NCBI RefSeq assembly: GCF_009870125.1
Contig: NC_046680.1
Coordinates: 16,635,501-16,699,500 of the forward strand
Reading direction: 5' to 3'
Origin: Drosophila pseudoobscura
Taxonomy: Eukaryota; Arthropoda; Insecta; Diptera; Drosophilidae
Length of the DNA stretch: 64,000 bases
Position 1 is the stretch's first letter, and each line of letters opens with the position of its first letter. Shown here in pieces: positions 13,524 through 26,177 of the stretch. The notes under the pieces are model-generated. The model was not told the origin of the DNA and made no database searches. It was given only the letters and a program-made list of their open reading frames with translations. The translations under genes were made by a program, and so were the position numbers.

Positions 13524-15503
13524 CTACAGTCCAATGATATTCAAAATATCCTCCTTTGTGAGCTTCTCCTCTTGGTTTACCTGAGCCGGAGACTGAGTTG
13601 GCGGGGGCTTGGCCGCTGGAGGAGTGGCGATCGCAGCTGGAGCTGGAGCGGGAACAGCCGTAGGAGCTGGCTTTGCCGGTGCCTTAGGAGCAGCAGCTTG
13701 GGCTGGCATACTAATCCTTAAATTGGGTGTTTTTGTGCTAGACCTCTGAGACTTTGATGCGGGCGCAGGCCCTGATGGTTTGGCCACTTCGCTTCCTTTT
13801 TCGTGGTGCTGCCGCTTGACGGTGACATCCATAGAAATGCCAGCTACTTTGGGCTTCGCATCCTGGGCCAGCACTGCGATGTGTGGCTGTTCCTCTGTAA
13901 CGGACTCGGGATCGCTGGGAGGGGGTGTGGGCTGCAGCCAGCAGCGGTAGGTGGCCGGGGAGACACCGCAGGGCGGAGGCTTCGCCAACAAGTCCTCAAT
14001 GCCTTCTTCCTCTTCGCACTTCTCTGGATCCTTGACGGAAGTCACCTCCTCAACCACGGGCTTGATCGGCTTGAAGGGAGCCAAGTAGGTGAAGAGATGA
14101 GGGAAGGCGCGCTGCTTGATCTCGCAGGTGCAGCGACACTGAAAGAGCGCCTCCTCCTCTTCGGAGTTGGGGGTCATGCTTGCCTCCTCCTCCGGTTCCT
14201 CCACCGCCTCCACGTCCACCCGGGGCCAGTCGCGGAACGGAGCAAGCCAACAGTAGTCAGTGTCGTGGTCCTCAATGCCGGTGGCCGACAGCCTCTCTCC
14301 GTGGTGCTCCTCCTCCCCAGCCCCCTCATCGTAAGCAGGCTGGCAGGTGCAGATGTCGCAGGTGCAGGTGCATTCGGGATCGCAGGGCAGGTCGTCCTTG
14401 TGGCAGGGAGGACAGATGACCTCCATGGGAGGGAACGGAACTAGGTGCTCCTTGAACTGCTCCTCCTCCTCGTCGTAGCGGAGCCAGCGGCACACATACG
14501 GCCCCTGGCTGCACTCTGCCGTGATCTCTGGCGCCTCTCGCTCGAACTTCCGATCGCACTGCAGCTTCGGACACGTGCACTTCTTCCTACGCCTTCCGAG
14601 GCTTGCCTTGGAGCTCTGCACAGTTGGTGGCTTACTCGAGGACTTCTTCTGGACTACTTTCTTCAGTCCGTAGTTGTATCGGGACGACTTTGAGCTGACC
14701 TCGCTGGCCGGCCCTGTCGGAGGCCCTTCATTCACGATGATCTCTTTCACTTGGACGGAAAGCTGACTGGGGACCACGGCCGTTGCGGAGGGTGCACTGC
14801 TGGGAGCCATGTTCTGCTTCAGGAAAAGCACCTCCATCTCGGCGGTCATTGTGGAGATGGTAGAGATCTGGGAGGGGACCGCGGATGTCCAGGCGCAGCG
14901 GCAATGGTTCTCATCGTCCCAGATCACACGAGTACACAGCACATCGTACAGACTCTTGTAGACACACTCGAAGCGCTCCGCGAACTGCAGCATCTCGGAG
15001 TGCATCAGGCCCGCATAGGCCGCGTAGATCTCGGCCGTGCGCTTGGCCGCGTGCAGCCAGAGGCACTGCTGGCTATGCTTCATGCCCTCCATCAAGGACT
15101 TCAGCCGCTTGCCCTCCATCGCGGTCCCGTGGTAGTAGGCCTTGAAGGCCCTCTTCACGATTGAGTAGGCGATTTGGGAGTCCATACGCGACATCTGCGC
15201 CTCGACGGCCAGCCCATGGATGAAGGTCTCCTTGCAGAATCGCTTGCGGGGCACCAAGTCAATCTTGTAGCGCACCTCGTCGTAGTGCTCGAACGAACGC
15301 TTTATCACTTCCCTGGTGCGCCTCACCTCCCAGGCCATGAGGCCGCAAATCCGCATCACCTGCATTACGCTGTCCGTAATGTCATCGATGTCCCGCCGGA
15401 AGAATTCCTGGCGCTTCTCTCGCAGCTCCTTGCCGCAGTGATGTGTGCCGGGCAGGTGACACGGACATTGGGCCATCGAGGCAGTCGAACGAGATTTTTT
15501 CAT
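13524..15503 (-). CDS. uncharacterised 659-residue Cys-rich protein, single exon
   Basis: Long uninterrupted frame ending in two consecutive TAG codons. The frame extends nine codons upstream without an ATG (its first codon is TTG), so the ATG at 15503 (CAAATG context) is chosen; the next ATG (15476) has a poorer context. Residues 13-23 hold a small Cys/His group (CPCHLPGTHHC). Residues about 25-215 are charged and look helical, without membrane segments or a signal peptide. Residues 309-316 are CTCPKLQC, and 364-387 hold a dense Cys cluster ending CTCTCDICTC. Another cluster, CRCTC, is at 456-460. C-W-L motifs recur at about 337, 417 and 519, each near an acidic run. Residues about 582-641 are Pro/Ala-rich, and the protein ends LTKEDILNIIGL. 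Cys-x-Cys clusters suggest metal binding or disulfide cross-linking, as in some sperm structural proteins, but I recognise no family. A 5' UTR intron (donor CAG|GTGAAG near 15663, acceptor near 15554) is possible but unproven. Confidence 0.85.
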   Translation of the reverse strand: MKKSRSTASMAQCPCHLPGTHHCGKELREKRQEFFRRDIDDITDSVMQVMRICGLMAWEVRRTREVIKRSFEHYDEVRYKIDLVPRKRFCKETFIHGLAVEAQMSRMDSQIAYSIVKRAFKAYYHGTAMEGKRLKSLMEGMKHSQQCLWLHAAKRTAEIYAAYAGLMHSEMLQFAERFECVYKSLYDVLCTRVIWDDENHCRCAWTSAVPSQISTISTMTAEMEVLFLKQNMAPSSAPSATAVVPSQLSVQVKEIIVNEGPPTGPASEVSSKSSRYNYGLKKVVQKKSSSKPPTVQSSKASLGRRRKKCTCPKLQCDRKFEREAPEITAECSQGPYVCRWLRYDEEEEQFKEHLVPFPPMEVICPPCHKDDLPCDPECTCTCDICTCQPAYDEGAGEEEHHGERLSATGIEDHDTDYCWLAPFRDWPRVDVEAVEEPEEEASMTPNSEEEEALFQCRCTCEIKQRAFPHLFTYLAPFKPIKPVVEEVTSVKDPEKCEEEEGIEDLLAKPPPCGVSPATYRCWLQPTPPPSDPESVTEEQPHIAVLAQDAKPKVAGISMDVTVKRQHHEKGSEVAKPSGPAPASKSQRSSTKTPNLRISMPAQAAAPKAPAKPAPTAVPAPAPAAIATPPAAKPPPTQSPAQVNQEEKLTKEDILNIIGL

Positions 15504-16419
15504 TTGAAATGGTAGATTTTGATGATACAAAATTTGGATTTAATTTATTTCTACTAACGAAAAATGACAAATGTGAACACACAGTAAATCAATTATTACG
15601 AATACAGATTGGAAATGAACTGCTTCGATTTTGAAAGAAATGAATGAGGGCGTAGCTCTTCACCTGACTGCTGCGTGTGTGTCGCCGCAGGTTGCGACAA
15701 GTGCACGGCCGACGTGCCGCGGTCGTGGCTGTCTGTCGAACATGGTAGTATAGAGGAGGCAGACGAGATCTCTCAGCCAGACACGGACGGAACCGAGCAG
15801 CGGTGGTTGGGGAACGCATGCCGATGCCGATATTTGTTTATCCAACAATTTCTGTCCCTCCCATTCCACACATTAGGATGTTTGCAGAGGGAGTTAGGGA
15901 TGGGAATGGGCCCTGATTTACTAATGTTAATTCGAAATACTTTAATGATGCATTCCAAACGGAAATGCAGTGCGCGACATAGATACACACACGAAAAACA
16001 GGAGACAACAGAAAGATACATATTTGAGCAAGGGACTGGGAAAAAACAGCAAACAAATTCCAGGGGCTGTGGATCTGTCAAAATTTAGATTTTTAGAAGG
16101 GAGAGCGGGACAATGTTCCTACTCCAGATCCCGAATACTCTGCAAATGAAGCCGGAGTCGAAATGACAATGACATGAACAGAGATACTTGTCTCGTCAGT
16201 TATTACTCTTCAGTGTACGCCAAATGCTGGGTTCCCTAAAAAGAGAATCGCAGTCTGAACAAATATTGTCATGCGGTCATGCCAAATATTTACATAGTTG
16301 GCGCGCCACGGACTCCTACTGCTCCCTCTTACACTCCCACTCTTGGGGAAGGTAAAATGTTTCCACTACCAAAATAAAATCAAATCAAATGAAATGGAAA
16401 TACGACAAAAACAAAGAGG

Positions 16420-16423
<4 letters not shown>

Positions 16424-16451
<28 letters not shown>
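16424..16451. repeat. GA dinucleotide microsatellite
   Basis: About 14 uninterrupted GA units. Confidence 0.9.
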
Positions 16452-16454
<3 letters not shown>

Positions 16455-17912
16455 TCCGGAAAATGCGGGCACATTGACAGTACGGGCGATTGATTTTTCC
16501 TGTGTTTGAATTTCTGCTGCCAGCGCGGGCGAGGAGAGGCTCTCAAGTAACGCTGGGCAGGGGTCGGGGCCCGATCTAAAATTAATGCATTGCAAATAGA
16601 CGGCACGGCGTTGCAGTTGTCAGTCAGACATGCAGGGAGAGCTACGAGTAGGAGAAGGAGGACGAGTTCTCGTGGGGGAAAGCCCGAGACGGACAGAATG
16701 AGTTTAATTGTTGACCTAAGCTATTAGCCCCTGTCAAAGGCCCCTGGCGGGAGTGTGGAGTGTGGATTCGACCTGAAAGCCGACAGAAACTAGATGCTCC
16801 CTTTGTCCCTCTGCTGAGGCTCCATTGTCTTATGAATTGACTCACAGCCGATCCGGTGCGTGTGTCGCTTCAAATACTCGTAATTTATATGCAAAAAACA
16901 CAACGCACATTTCGCAAACATTTCTTAGAATCCACTTCATACGGCCGGGCTGAAACGCTTCGGAATGCACCGACGGCGCTGACTGACAACCAAAGTGCCA
17001 GGGCTTGTCGGCTGCTTTGTGTTCCAGCCAGCCACGATTTATACTCGCATTTGTTTATGTTGCAGCCGCATTATTGTTTCGCGATTTCTCGTTTACTCGA
17101 TGCCTTGTCTGCTCCTCGCATTCCATGGGGCAATATGCAGCAGCTCATTATTATGGCCTCTGTGTTGTAGGATCGTAAAATGCGGGAGTGCTTCAAGGCA
17201 GACAGGCGTCTCTGACAGTAATCGAATGTACATTATACGAATAGTGTATATCAAATGGTGTCTTAAATCGAAAAGTCCTTTCACCTTATAAAGTGATGAT
17301 GAAGGGCACAAGAGATCTTTCGCTGATCCGACCTGGTTCTGTGTCTCTCAGCGGGTGGACGGCTACCGAAGCTACTGGACACCGCAGAAACCAACACCTT
17401 TACGGGAATATTGACGATCCATCTCCACATGTATCCCGCACTGTTTGCAAAGATGTTTTATGGGTCTCTGGGGACTGTTTTTTAACCGATAATGTACAGA
17501 CTGAAACAGAAAAAAAAACGGAGAGATGATACTTCAAGAATCCCGCAAAAAAATTAAACTGAACTTTTGGCAAAAGTATATTCCTGTATTTTCTTTCCTA
17601 TTAATTTGCAATTGCATTTTTTTTCCCGCGAAACTTCAAAAGCTGCAAGAATTTCCCGCGATTTTCCATCAAATCAATACCAGAATACAAATAAGAAGGA
17701 AAACAGTAAACAGTTCAATTTAGAAATAATGATTTATTCTTTTCGAATTTTAATCTATTTATCGAAAGAGGTGTAGAGAACTTGGTGTGCAAGCAGTAGT
17801 ACTACTTCCAGTTGCTCAATCAATGCCACAACCCTGCCCACACTCAACGCCTTTCAATTCCCATAGCGACTTCAATTTATCACGCTTGATCTTGATTAAA
17901 AGTCCGAACCAA

Positions 17913-17939
17913 CACCCGCACCCGCACCCGCACACACCC
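17913..17939. repeat. CACCCG hexamer repeat
   Basis: Three to four CACCCG units followed by CACACACCCG. Simple sequence. Confidence 0.7.
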
Positions 17940-19481
17940 GTTCCACGAGGAGGAACTGGTGGAAGCCAGGGGAGGGAGGGAGCTGGTCGGGCAGTCAGAC
18001 AAGCCAATTATAGACAGCCAAAGCCGCGTGAAGATGCCAGCGAGCAGATGGAGACCCGAAGACGTACATCGACGGCCAGAGCTGAATGAAAATTATAATG
18101 TGAGCAGCAGCACCAGCAGCGCATACGAGCTGCAATAAAGACATCAACAGTTCGGGGCATCAAAGAACGGGCCGGGCAAAAACCAGAAAAGGGGGAAACT
18201 CTGGGCAACTTATGAGATTTCCAAAAATAATATTAAAATTAGCAACGAAGCGCAACAAATGAGATTTTCCCTCCCTTCGATGCATCGGCTGCACGACTAC
18301 CGTCTATATCTATAAATCCAGACCCAGAGCTCGTCCACATCCACAGGAGGAGTAGATCAATCAGTGCATTGGGCCAAAGACTCCAGACAAGAGCTTAGTG
18401 CCAGTAATTAGGAATGATAAATGTTCGATTTACAGTCGAATCTGAAGTGCAATATGGATGGGCTATAAATAAACAGACTGAAAAAGAGAGGTAAATGAAG
18501 TGGTAAAAAATATGAGGGAAAACTGGAGCACATTGGAAACTAGATCTTGTAATGAAGGGCCTGCAATTTTTGGGGATTTATTTCCTTTTACTAATTCTTC
18601 AAAGAGAGAAAAGATGAGTCAGTTCGATAAGTTCTGTTCATCTCAAATCGAATCTTAGTCGATATTGTTCCTTACACTAAGAAGTAGATGTAAGAGATCC
18701 CAAACAATACAACGTAACAGCACTTTACTACTGTATGCATGCCACGCCGCATTCAAACACTCAATTTCGAGTTGGAGCCACAAATGCAGACATTCTACGG
18801 CTGCCCCATGGGCCGCGACCTCTCCGTGTCCAGTGCCGGGATTGCGGGTAATAATGCTAGCACCGCATTTGACCGCTCTGTTGGGCTTATCGCGGAGGGC
18901 CATGTCAGGGCAGTTTCAGTTGCCGGCGGTCCACAATGTTGCCCAACCGCAATGCTAGCCACCAAGCGCAACTGTCCGTGTGCCCCACTTCTGGTATGCA
19001 TTCAAGTGTCTAAGGAGCTTCCATCTCGGGCGGGGGTTTACAACATTTGCGGTCTGGCGGCATTTGCATTTTGCATTCGGCATTCGACTTGGCCGCCAAA
19101 CCTCACGGATATGTGTCTATAACAAAACAATTAGAAACTACGAGGCTCCCGGACTAAGCCCTCGACGATTTGACGCTGATTTATGAGCGACCGTGCACGG
19201 GGCGGAGTCGGAGTCGGGGATCCACGAAAACTCAAAGACAGGCACGTAGCAGCAGGCAGGAGGGGATTAGCCATCGACCAAAAGGCAAATAAAAGAAAAC
19301 TTGGCACACACATTAAAAGCCAAGTCAAAGGGAGGGCTGGCAAGTGGGTGGTGCTCGGCTCTCTGGCTAGCTGGCCGTCCGTGTGGTTGTGGATCTCTAG
19401 GAGCCACCGGCCACCCGGGGGCATAGTAAAATGCTAGTGAAACAATTATGCAATTACTTAATTTGATAGCCCAAGTGCTTC

Positions 19482-19524
19482 TGTGTGTGTGTGTGTGAGT
19501 GTTTGTGTGTGTGTGTGTGTGTGA
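19482..19524. repeat. GT dinucleotide microsatellite
   Basis: Two GT runs interrupted by GAGTGTTT, about 43 bases in all. Confidence 0.9.
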
Positions 19525-22500
19525 GTGGCTGTTCAGAGACCATCAACCGCACCCCAGCAACAGCCTTTTTCCCTTCGTGTCTCTACTGACTTCCCGCACT
19601 ACGTATACGTAGCGTGGGCCAGCACTTCCCTCAACCATCTTTGCTTTGTGGCCTGTAATTGTTTTTACTGCCATTCGCACGCGCATTATTTGCACGGCCT
19701 GGCTCTCGCATGCCTTTGCCATGGTTATGAGTGTGACTTCTACCGTCCGTCCTGTTACCTTCGGGATCTTCTGATTAGAGACTGCTGGCAGTGAAGTAAA
19801 CAAAATTCATCCGATAAGCAGGAGTCTGAGCAGGACCTTCTTGGCATAATTATGCGCACGCCCGCACATTTGCATTCCACTCAACCCGTTCGCTGCTCTA
19901 ATGGAGCTTACTCGCACACAATGTCTTCCATGTAATCACTCCTTCTTTCGCCCAAGCGAAATAAGTTTTTATTATCATCGCCCGAAATATGTCATGTGGC
20001 ACTCTCTGACTCCGGTAGCTGGGGACCCGCATTCCACCTTCTCTCGCAGTGTTCTCGTCAGCTGGCGCGGCAGAAATTTCAACAACAATCAACACCTCCG
20101 ACACCGTCAGAGAAAGACAAGAGGGGAAAGGGGCACGACGAGTGGAGTGCTAAAAATTGCCAGAAATCATGGCTAATATAAATCATCTTGGCAAGCAGCT
20201 TTGCATGTTCAAGTGTCATACATAAGGCAGCGCAATATGAGAGGACGACTCCCTCCCGTAAGAGCTCACCGAAGAGAAGCACAGTGGAGCAGGAGGAGAG
20301 GAGCAGCTCATTCACACCCATACATAATAAACACTTGGGGATCCGGTTTGGCGCTCGGCTTTGCCTTAACCCTTTTTGACTTTTGCAAATGTGGCGCCCA
20401 CCCAAGAAACAGCATATAGGGGTGCCATAGGCAGACCCAACTCCCAACCCTAAGCCCACCTGGGCGCACCTTCGACTCCCATTTGATGTGTGTTCCTTCG
20501 GGTGGTGTGGGGGTTTGTTTGCTCTGGTACTCAAGTTGTATTCTGTGTTTATTTTCCTTAGGATTTACTAAAGCAATTTTCTTTGTTGTTGCTTTGTGTG
20601 AGTGTTCCTGCGTGTGTGACAGTGAGTGTATCCGTATGTGTGTGTATATGTGGGGTCTGTGCAAACACACATCCTGACATTTGCTATATTTTTTGTGCAA
20701 ATACTGTGCTCGTAGTTGGAGGCAGCAGCCCCAAAAGCGAAACAGCTGCTAGCATATGCTTTCGTTTCCCATCTACCATCCAGTCAAGCGCACAGGTAGG
20801 CGACTCCCCTGAGATTTATGCCATGTCAAGACATTTTTAATTAAGCTTGATTCAATTGGGAATCTAGACTGCACTGCACTTGTCGCAGTCAGCCGCATCG
20901 ATTGACAACAATTGAACAACAATTGGTCGAGTAAATAAATGTAATTGGAAGTGTTTGCAAATACCCGGACCAAGCACAAGGGAATCTACGCTCCTGTGGA
21001 CGGGATTATGTATACATATCATGTCTGAGCGCCATATAAGAATTAAGTCATAATGCTTCCGAGCGCGTCTGTTTCAAATGCAAAAACTTGACAAACGCAA
21101 CATGGCAAACATAAATAACCTGAAAAACGAGGCACAACAACGACAACAACTGCAGCACACACACGTTTTTATGATGTGATGGAGCAACATCAAGCAACGT
21201 AAGAGACCGGCCAGACCAAAGCATTGAATACCCTTGGAGATCCATGGCTTCGATTTTTTTTTACTCTTTACCAAACAATCGGTTTCTGTCTCCCACCATG
21301 CATTCCATCTTTGCGCTTCCAACATCTGCTTCGAATCATAGTAAGAGTATCTTCCGAAAGGGTATACCACAAGAAATAAAGTAAAACTAACAACTCAGTC
21401 AAGTTGCCGGTGACATACGACTTACGACACGATCCCAGACCAAAGGAAAGCTCGCAAACACAAATGGGAGGTAACGACCTCCTCCTACGCATGCCCTGCT
21501 CTCCTGTCGCCCTGCTAAATATTTTATTGCGAGTGGTGCAGGGCCAGAGGAAGGCGTGGAGGGGTGGAAGGGGCTTGTAAAAGGGATATATGCGATACAG
21601 GGCCAAAAGAAATTGGAATGCCACACATACGTTGCTGACGAGAGAAGGCACGAAGAAATTTAAATGACATTTACTCACTCAACCAAAGTGCAGCCGCCAG
21701 AAAGAGAGATGAGAAAGAGAGGGATATAAATACATGGAGAGCGAGAGAACAGCTTAACTAAATTGCATAAAATTTATTTAAATGACGAAGACCAAGTGGC
21801 GGGACGAGCGGGTCGTTGCCGAAGCTTTAAAACAATAACTATGCAATGTATGTGCAGACACGACTGTTGGCATTTTACCTACGACACATGCCACTGGCAC
21901 TGGCAGTGTCACTGGTGGGAAGGGGCGCCTAAGCTAAAGCCAGACATAACAGAGCATATCCTGGCATATCCCTCCCTATCATGTATACTTGCACATACAC
22001 ACACACACATCCATCCACCGTCCTCCATCCACCATCCTCATGCAAACTGTCGTCAGTCTGCTTAAATTTATTGCTTCCTTATGTTGTGCAGTGTTATGAA
22101 AATAAATACCTTAGAAAACCACTCTGGCCCCACCAGAAACCTGCCCATCCCCACCTATAGAGAGGGGGAGGCTCAACCTCTCTCTTTTCCGTAAACTTGA
22201 ACTTTTTGTGCCCATATTTTATGCCGCACCCTATGAGCACTTTTAAAATATTATATACGAGTATTTTTTTGTTGTTTGTTGTACATTTTTTCCTTCAACT
22301 TTTCCAAATTTTTGTGCAGTTTGAGACTGTAAATTTTGTTTGACTTTTCGGCAGTCCTCGAATACGAATATGGCCCAAAAACACAAGCTCATCCTCATGC
22401 GCATACTGCTGCCTTGTTTAGCCTGTTTCTAACCCATCGCACCGCTGTCGGTCCCAGTCCCAGGCCCAGTCCCGATGGTGGTGCTACTGAGCATGACCTC

Positions 22501-25500
22501 GTTTTTAATGGCGTTTGTTTTGAAGCGGGATTTCCGCTTTGCGGAAAGGGTTTTACGACTGCTTTTTATGGCATTCGTAACACAGAAATATGTATATGTG
22601 TGTGGGAGAGCGGCGCTCTTCGCTACGTTTTGAATATCATTTATTTAAAGTTTGCTCAGCATTATGACAACCCGGTCATATTTTTGGACCGCACGAGGCG
22701 TATTCATAATGTGCGTGAGCCCCACATTAAAAATGTATTACTCAAAAGTGGAGCACGAATGCCAAAAGAATCGATGAGTACGCTGATCAAGCGACACAAG
22801 AATTGACTACTAAAGGTAACAAATGTTTCCTCTTGAACAGAGGATGCTTCACTCTAATATGCTTCAAACAAACAGATTTAGACGAAATATTATAAAGGAA
22901 AGAACAATATTTATTTCTCGTCGAGAAATTTCTTATTTTCCGATTCTTTGATATCGAGCAATCCAATTAAACTCCCTTCAAAGCTAGATTCCTTATGCCA
23001 TCCAGAAACACAACTTTCCTTAGCTTTTCTCGAGTTCTTTAAGAATCCCGTACTTCACTCTCCCTCTCTTGGAGTCGTTTTCTTAAAGCGCCTGCCCTCG
23101 CTTTAATCGGACTACGACTCCATCACGAACCACCCTTGGTCGAAATGAAGTTGGACTTCAGATGGGCTGGCCATCGGGCCACTTGCCACCCTCGTGTGTC
23201 TGGATCTGCAATCCATTCCGCAAGGAAAACACCTTGCAACCACCGAAGTGAACAGATACTAACATAAATTTCATTTCATGCCAATTTAATCAATTGGGGC
23301 TATGGTGAAGGCAGAACCGGAACCAGAAGCAGGAGAAGGAGACGGAGAAGTGGCTGGGTGGAGGCCGGACCAGGACCACAATAAATGCCCCAAAATCTGA
23401 GCCACCCCTTCCGTTCTCGCCCGAAAGCGGCAGGCCGTTTGTCACATTCTGCTGAAATTAATTCGTTTTTGATTAGGCGCAAAAAATCAATTTCTCGACC
23501 AAACTGAGTTTTATTTGTTTATGGAGGACATCAGTTTTTCTAGCAGACCCAGCTCCGCATTTCCACCCTTCCCACCAATGCCCTTGGCAGCTGTTACGTC
23601 ACATTATTCGTGGCTGTCTGTCTGGGAACGGCAACAGTTGATGCCACCAGCCCTGCTGCTCCCCATCCCCGTGAGGGTCCGCGTCCCACCCCGCAGCCTT
23701 GACTCGATTAGACGTTTATTTGTTTTTGCTGTAGGTAAATGCAAATTCAAGTGGGTGGAACGTCCCCTTCCAAACACTCGATCTCCTCCTTCGACAGACT
23801 CCCCCATCCAGGGATCTATAAATCAAATGCGCCTCGCTCGGGTGCCAGCTTGTGCTGGCGGCTTCTCCACCAGTGTCCGCCATGTTGACAATTTTTTGCC
23901 ATCCTTCCACTGACCCTTGACCGGCGACTCCCAGCATCGGTAATTAACACATGCAGATTTCAGGGAGAATGTGGGATTGGGAAGGGAATGGGTGCTGAAG
24001 GAGGGGTGCAAGCGGGCTGCCAATTTGGCACAACTGTTGCCAGGGACAGCCAGAGCCACGTTGTCCATTTGTAACATTTTGGGGCGTTTTAATTTCAAAT
24101 TCAATATTGACGGCGGCTACAATTTGAACAGATATTCGAAATGAGAAAAAGAGACATACAAATTCAGAGGGAGGGATAGATAGAGAGAGAGGGTGACGAA
24201 AAGAGACAAATTGTTGTCACATGTTTGGTCGATTTTCGTTTTATTTGGGGACAAACTTTACATAATTAATGGCCAGGTGATTGAGTAGGCGCCAGGGATG
24301 CTGATGGGCGACAACACCTCACAGGCACAATTTCAGCTTAAAGAAAGCACATACAAACCACTGTTTCTTTAGTGTAGAGATGCAGATACGAATATGCATT
24401 AAACTTGTGTGAACTATTTTTTGGGGAGAATACAAAATGGAATGGAATTCCCGCCTTTTCTACACCCAGTTTCGTTCCTGTTCCACCATCACATAGTGCG
24501 AAATGCTGTCTATCCTTGGGATAGCGTGACGAACCATACACTGTGAAACCTTCACCATTCAGCGACTGGAACGCTCTCTCCAGGACAGACAGGGGACGCA
24601 GTTCAATGCACCTTGTCGAAAACTATGCCACTGCGGCGATTGTATTGATTTTTCTTACGCTTTCCGCACGCTTCTGGCCCCGGTTCTGTGTTTGGAAATA
24701 GGCGTGCACTTTCGGCGGCAGTTCGATTCAATTTCATTAACACCGAACAGGAGACTAAAATCAATAGTAATTAATAAGAGTACTTGACGAGGACGAGGAC
24801 AGCCCTTCCGCTTCCCCTTGCCAACGACTGAACAGCCACAACAGACCACAAATCAAAAATCAAATATTAAGCGATGTAGAAGAAGGCTGAGCCGTGTGTG
24901 TGTATGTGTGTGTGTTAAATAAATACGTTTTAGTCATGAAAATCCCTTTTAATTGCCACGCAACGGCAAAAGGATTTACACACACAAGCAGACAGAGATA
25001 CAGACCGACCGGCATCCACAGTCATGGCCATAAACAGGAAGAGGAAGGACTCTACCGGAGTCAGTCAGGGCCCAGTCCGACCCCAGCTCGGGCTCGGTGG
25101 CGGCCACAGCCAAGTGGGATTTAGTGCAAATTGCAAAGTGTAACTTGTTTTTAGGAAAAAGCACTTTAGCGCATTAGAACTCACGGCAGGAAGGCACACA
25201 CACTCCCACATGGAGACACTCAGAGCAGAGCAGGAATGCGAGGGTTGCTATGAGAAGGAGGGGAATGGCCAGACACCAAATCTATGCCACAGTTGTCGAT
25301 GATGATTAGACGACCAATAGGAATACGAATTCGAATGCAGTGCGTAACACAGGCGGTACGTTTGTGCGGCAATGTCACAGCCGAAAACCCACCATCAAGC
25401 AGAAGCAGGCAGGTTGCAACCCACGATAACCCGACATCGCAAAAACTTTGAACCCATAAGCCCTGCATTTGGGTCAATGGGCTGGGTTGGGGAGCCCTTG

Positions 25501-26120
25501 CTCCAGCATGTCCGCTACACGACTGGCAACATGGACATCCACATCCACAACAACAAGATTGCATATTGCAGTATCCTGCCTGCATTTCGAAAACATCCCT
25601 CGCCCGACATGCACATATGCATGATGCAATGCGTTCGGTAGGGTACTGGGGAGGGTAAAGGGATTGCCGGATCGGCTCAGACAACTTTCATTAAACAAAC
25701 AACATTAATTACATTAAAGATTTTGAATGCATAATGGGTGAATCGGTTTGAAACTTGGTAATTGGAAAAGGACCACAGACAGGAATTATGTCGCCAGGAC
25801 GACGAACGGATACGGATGCGGTCCAGATATAATAGTACTCTGTTAGCTCGACTAGTTCTGAGCCTATTAGCAGGGGCATGGAGAGCTGTTAAACATAAAC
25901 TCAGTTTCGACCCATTATACCTTAAAGGTAGTAATTTGTGTTCACATATCTGGATTAAAGTTCGTATCTACTCGTATAATCCTTGATGATGTTCGAAAGT
26001 CCTACCACTTGGATTACATTTCTTCATTGACCACAAAAATTCATACGCATTTATTTATTGTACTTTTGCTGTGTGGTCCTTTTGCACACAATCGAATTAC
26101 AGCCAATTCAGAGTGATTGA

Positions 26121-26177
26121 AATGAAAATTAATTGAAGACAATGGAATGCAGCATGCATTTTCAATTAATTTTCATT
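26121..26177. repeat. 17-bp perfect inverted repeat (hairpin)
   Basis: The left arm AATGAAAATTAATTGAA (26121-26137) and right arm TTCAATTAATTTTCATT (26161-26177) are exact reverse complements around a 23-base centre. The centre itself contains AATGC-AGCAT-GCATT, which can extend the stem past an eight-base bulge. Both arms contain TTAATT cores, a homeodomain-type site. It could be a cruciform, a pair of opposed binding sites or a small hairpin RNA. There is no typical miRNA-length loop and arm layout, so the last is the least likely. Confidence 0.7.

Noticed and set aside
13211..13534. 107-codon minus-strand frame overlapping the end of the Cys-rich gene
   Set aside because: It lies in another frame across the stop and the 3' UTR, with no ATG at its beginning and no recognisable content.
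13803..15515. Several plus-strand frames of 110-213 codons opposite the Cys-rich gene
   Set aside because: Antisense shadows of a GC-rich coding region; the minus frame is far longer and has coherent protein features.
22336..22806. 156-codon plus-strand frame
   Set aside because: The first codon is TTG, there is no ATG until near the end, and no domain or homologous feature is visible.
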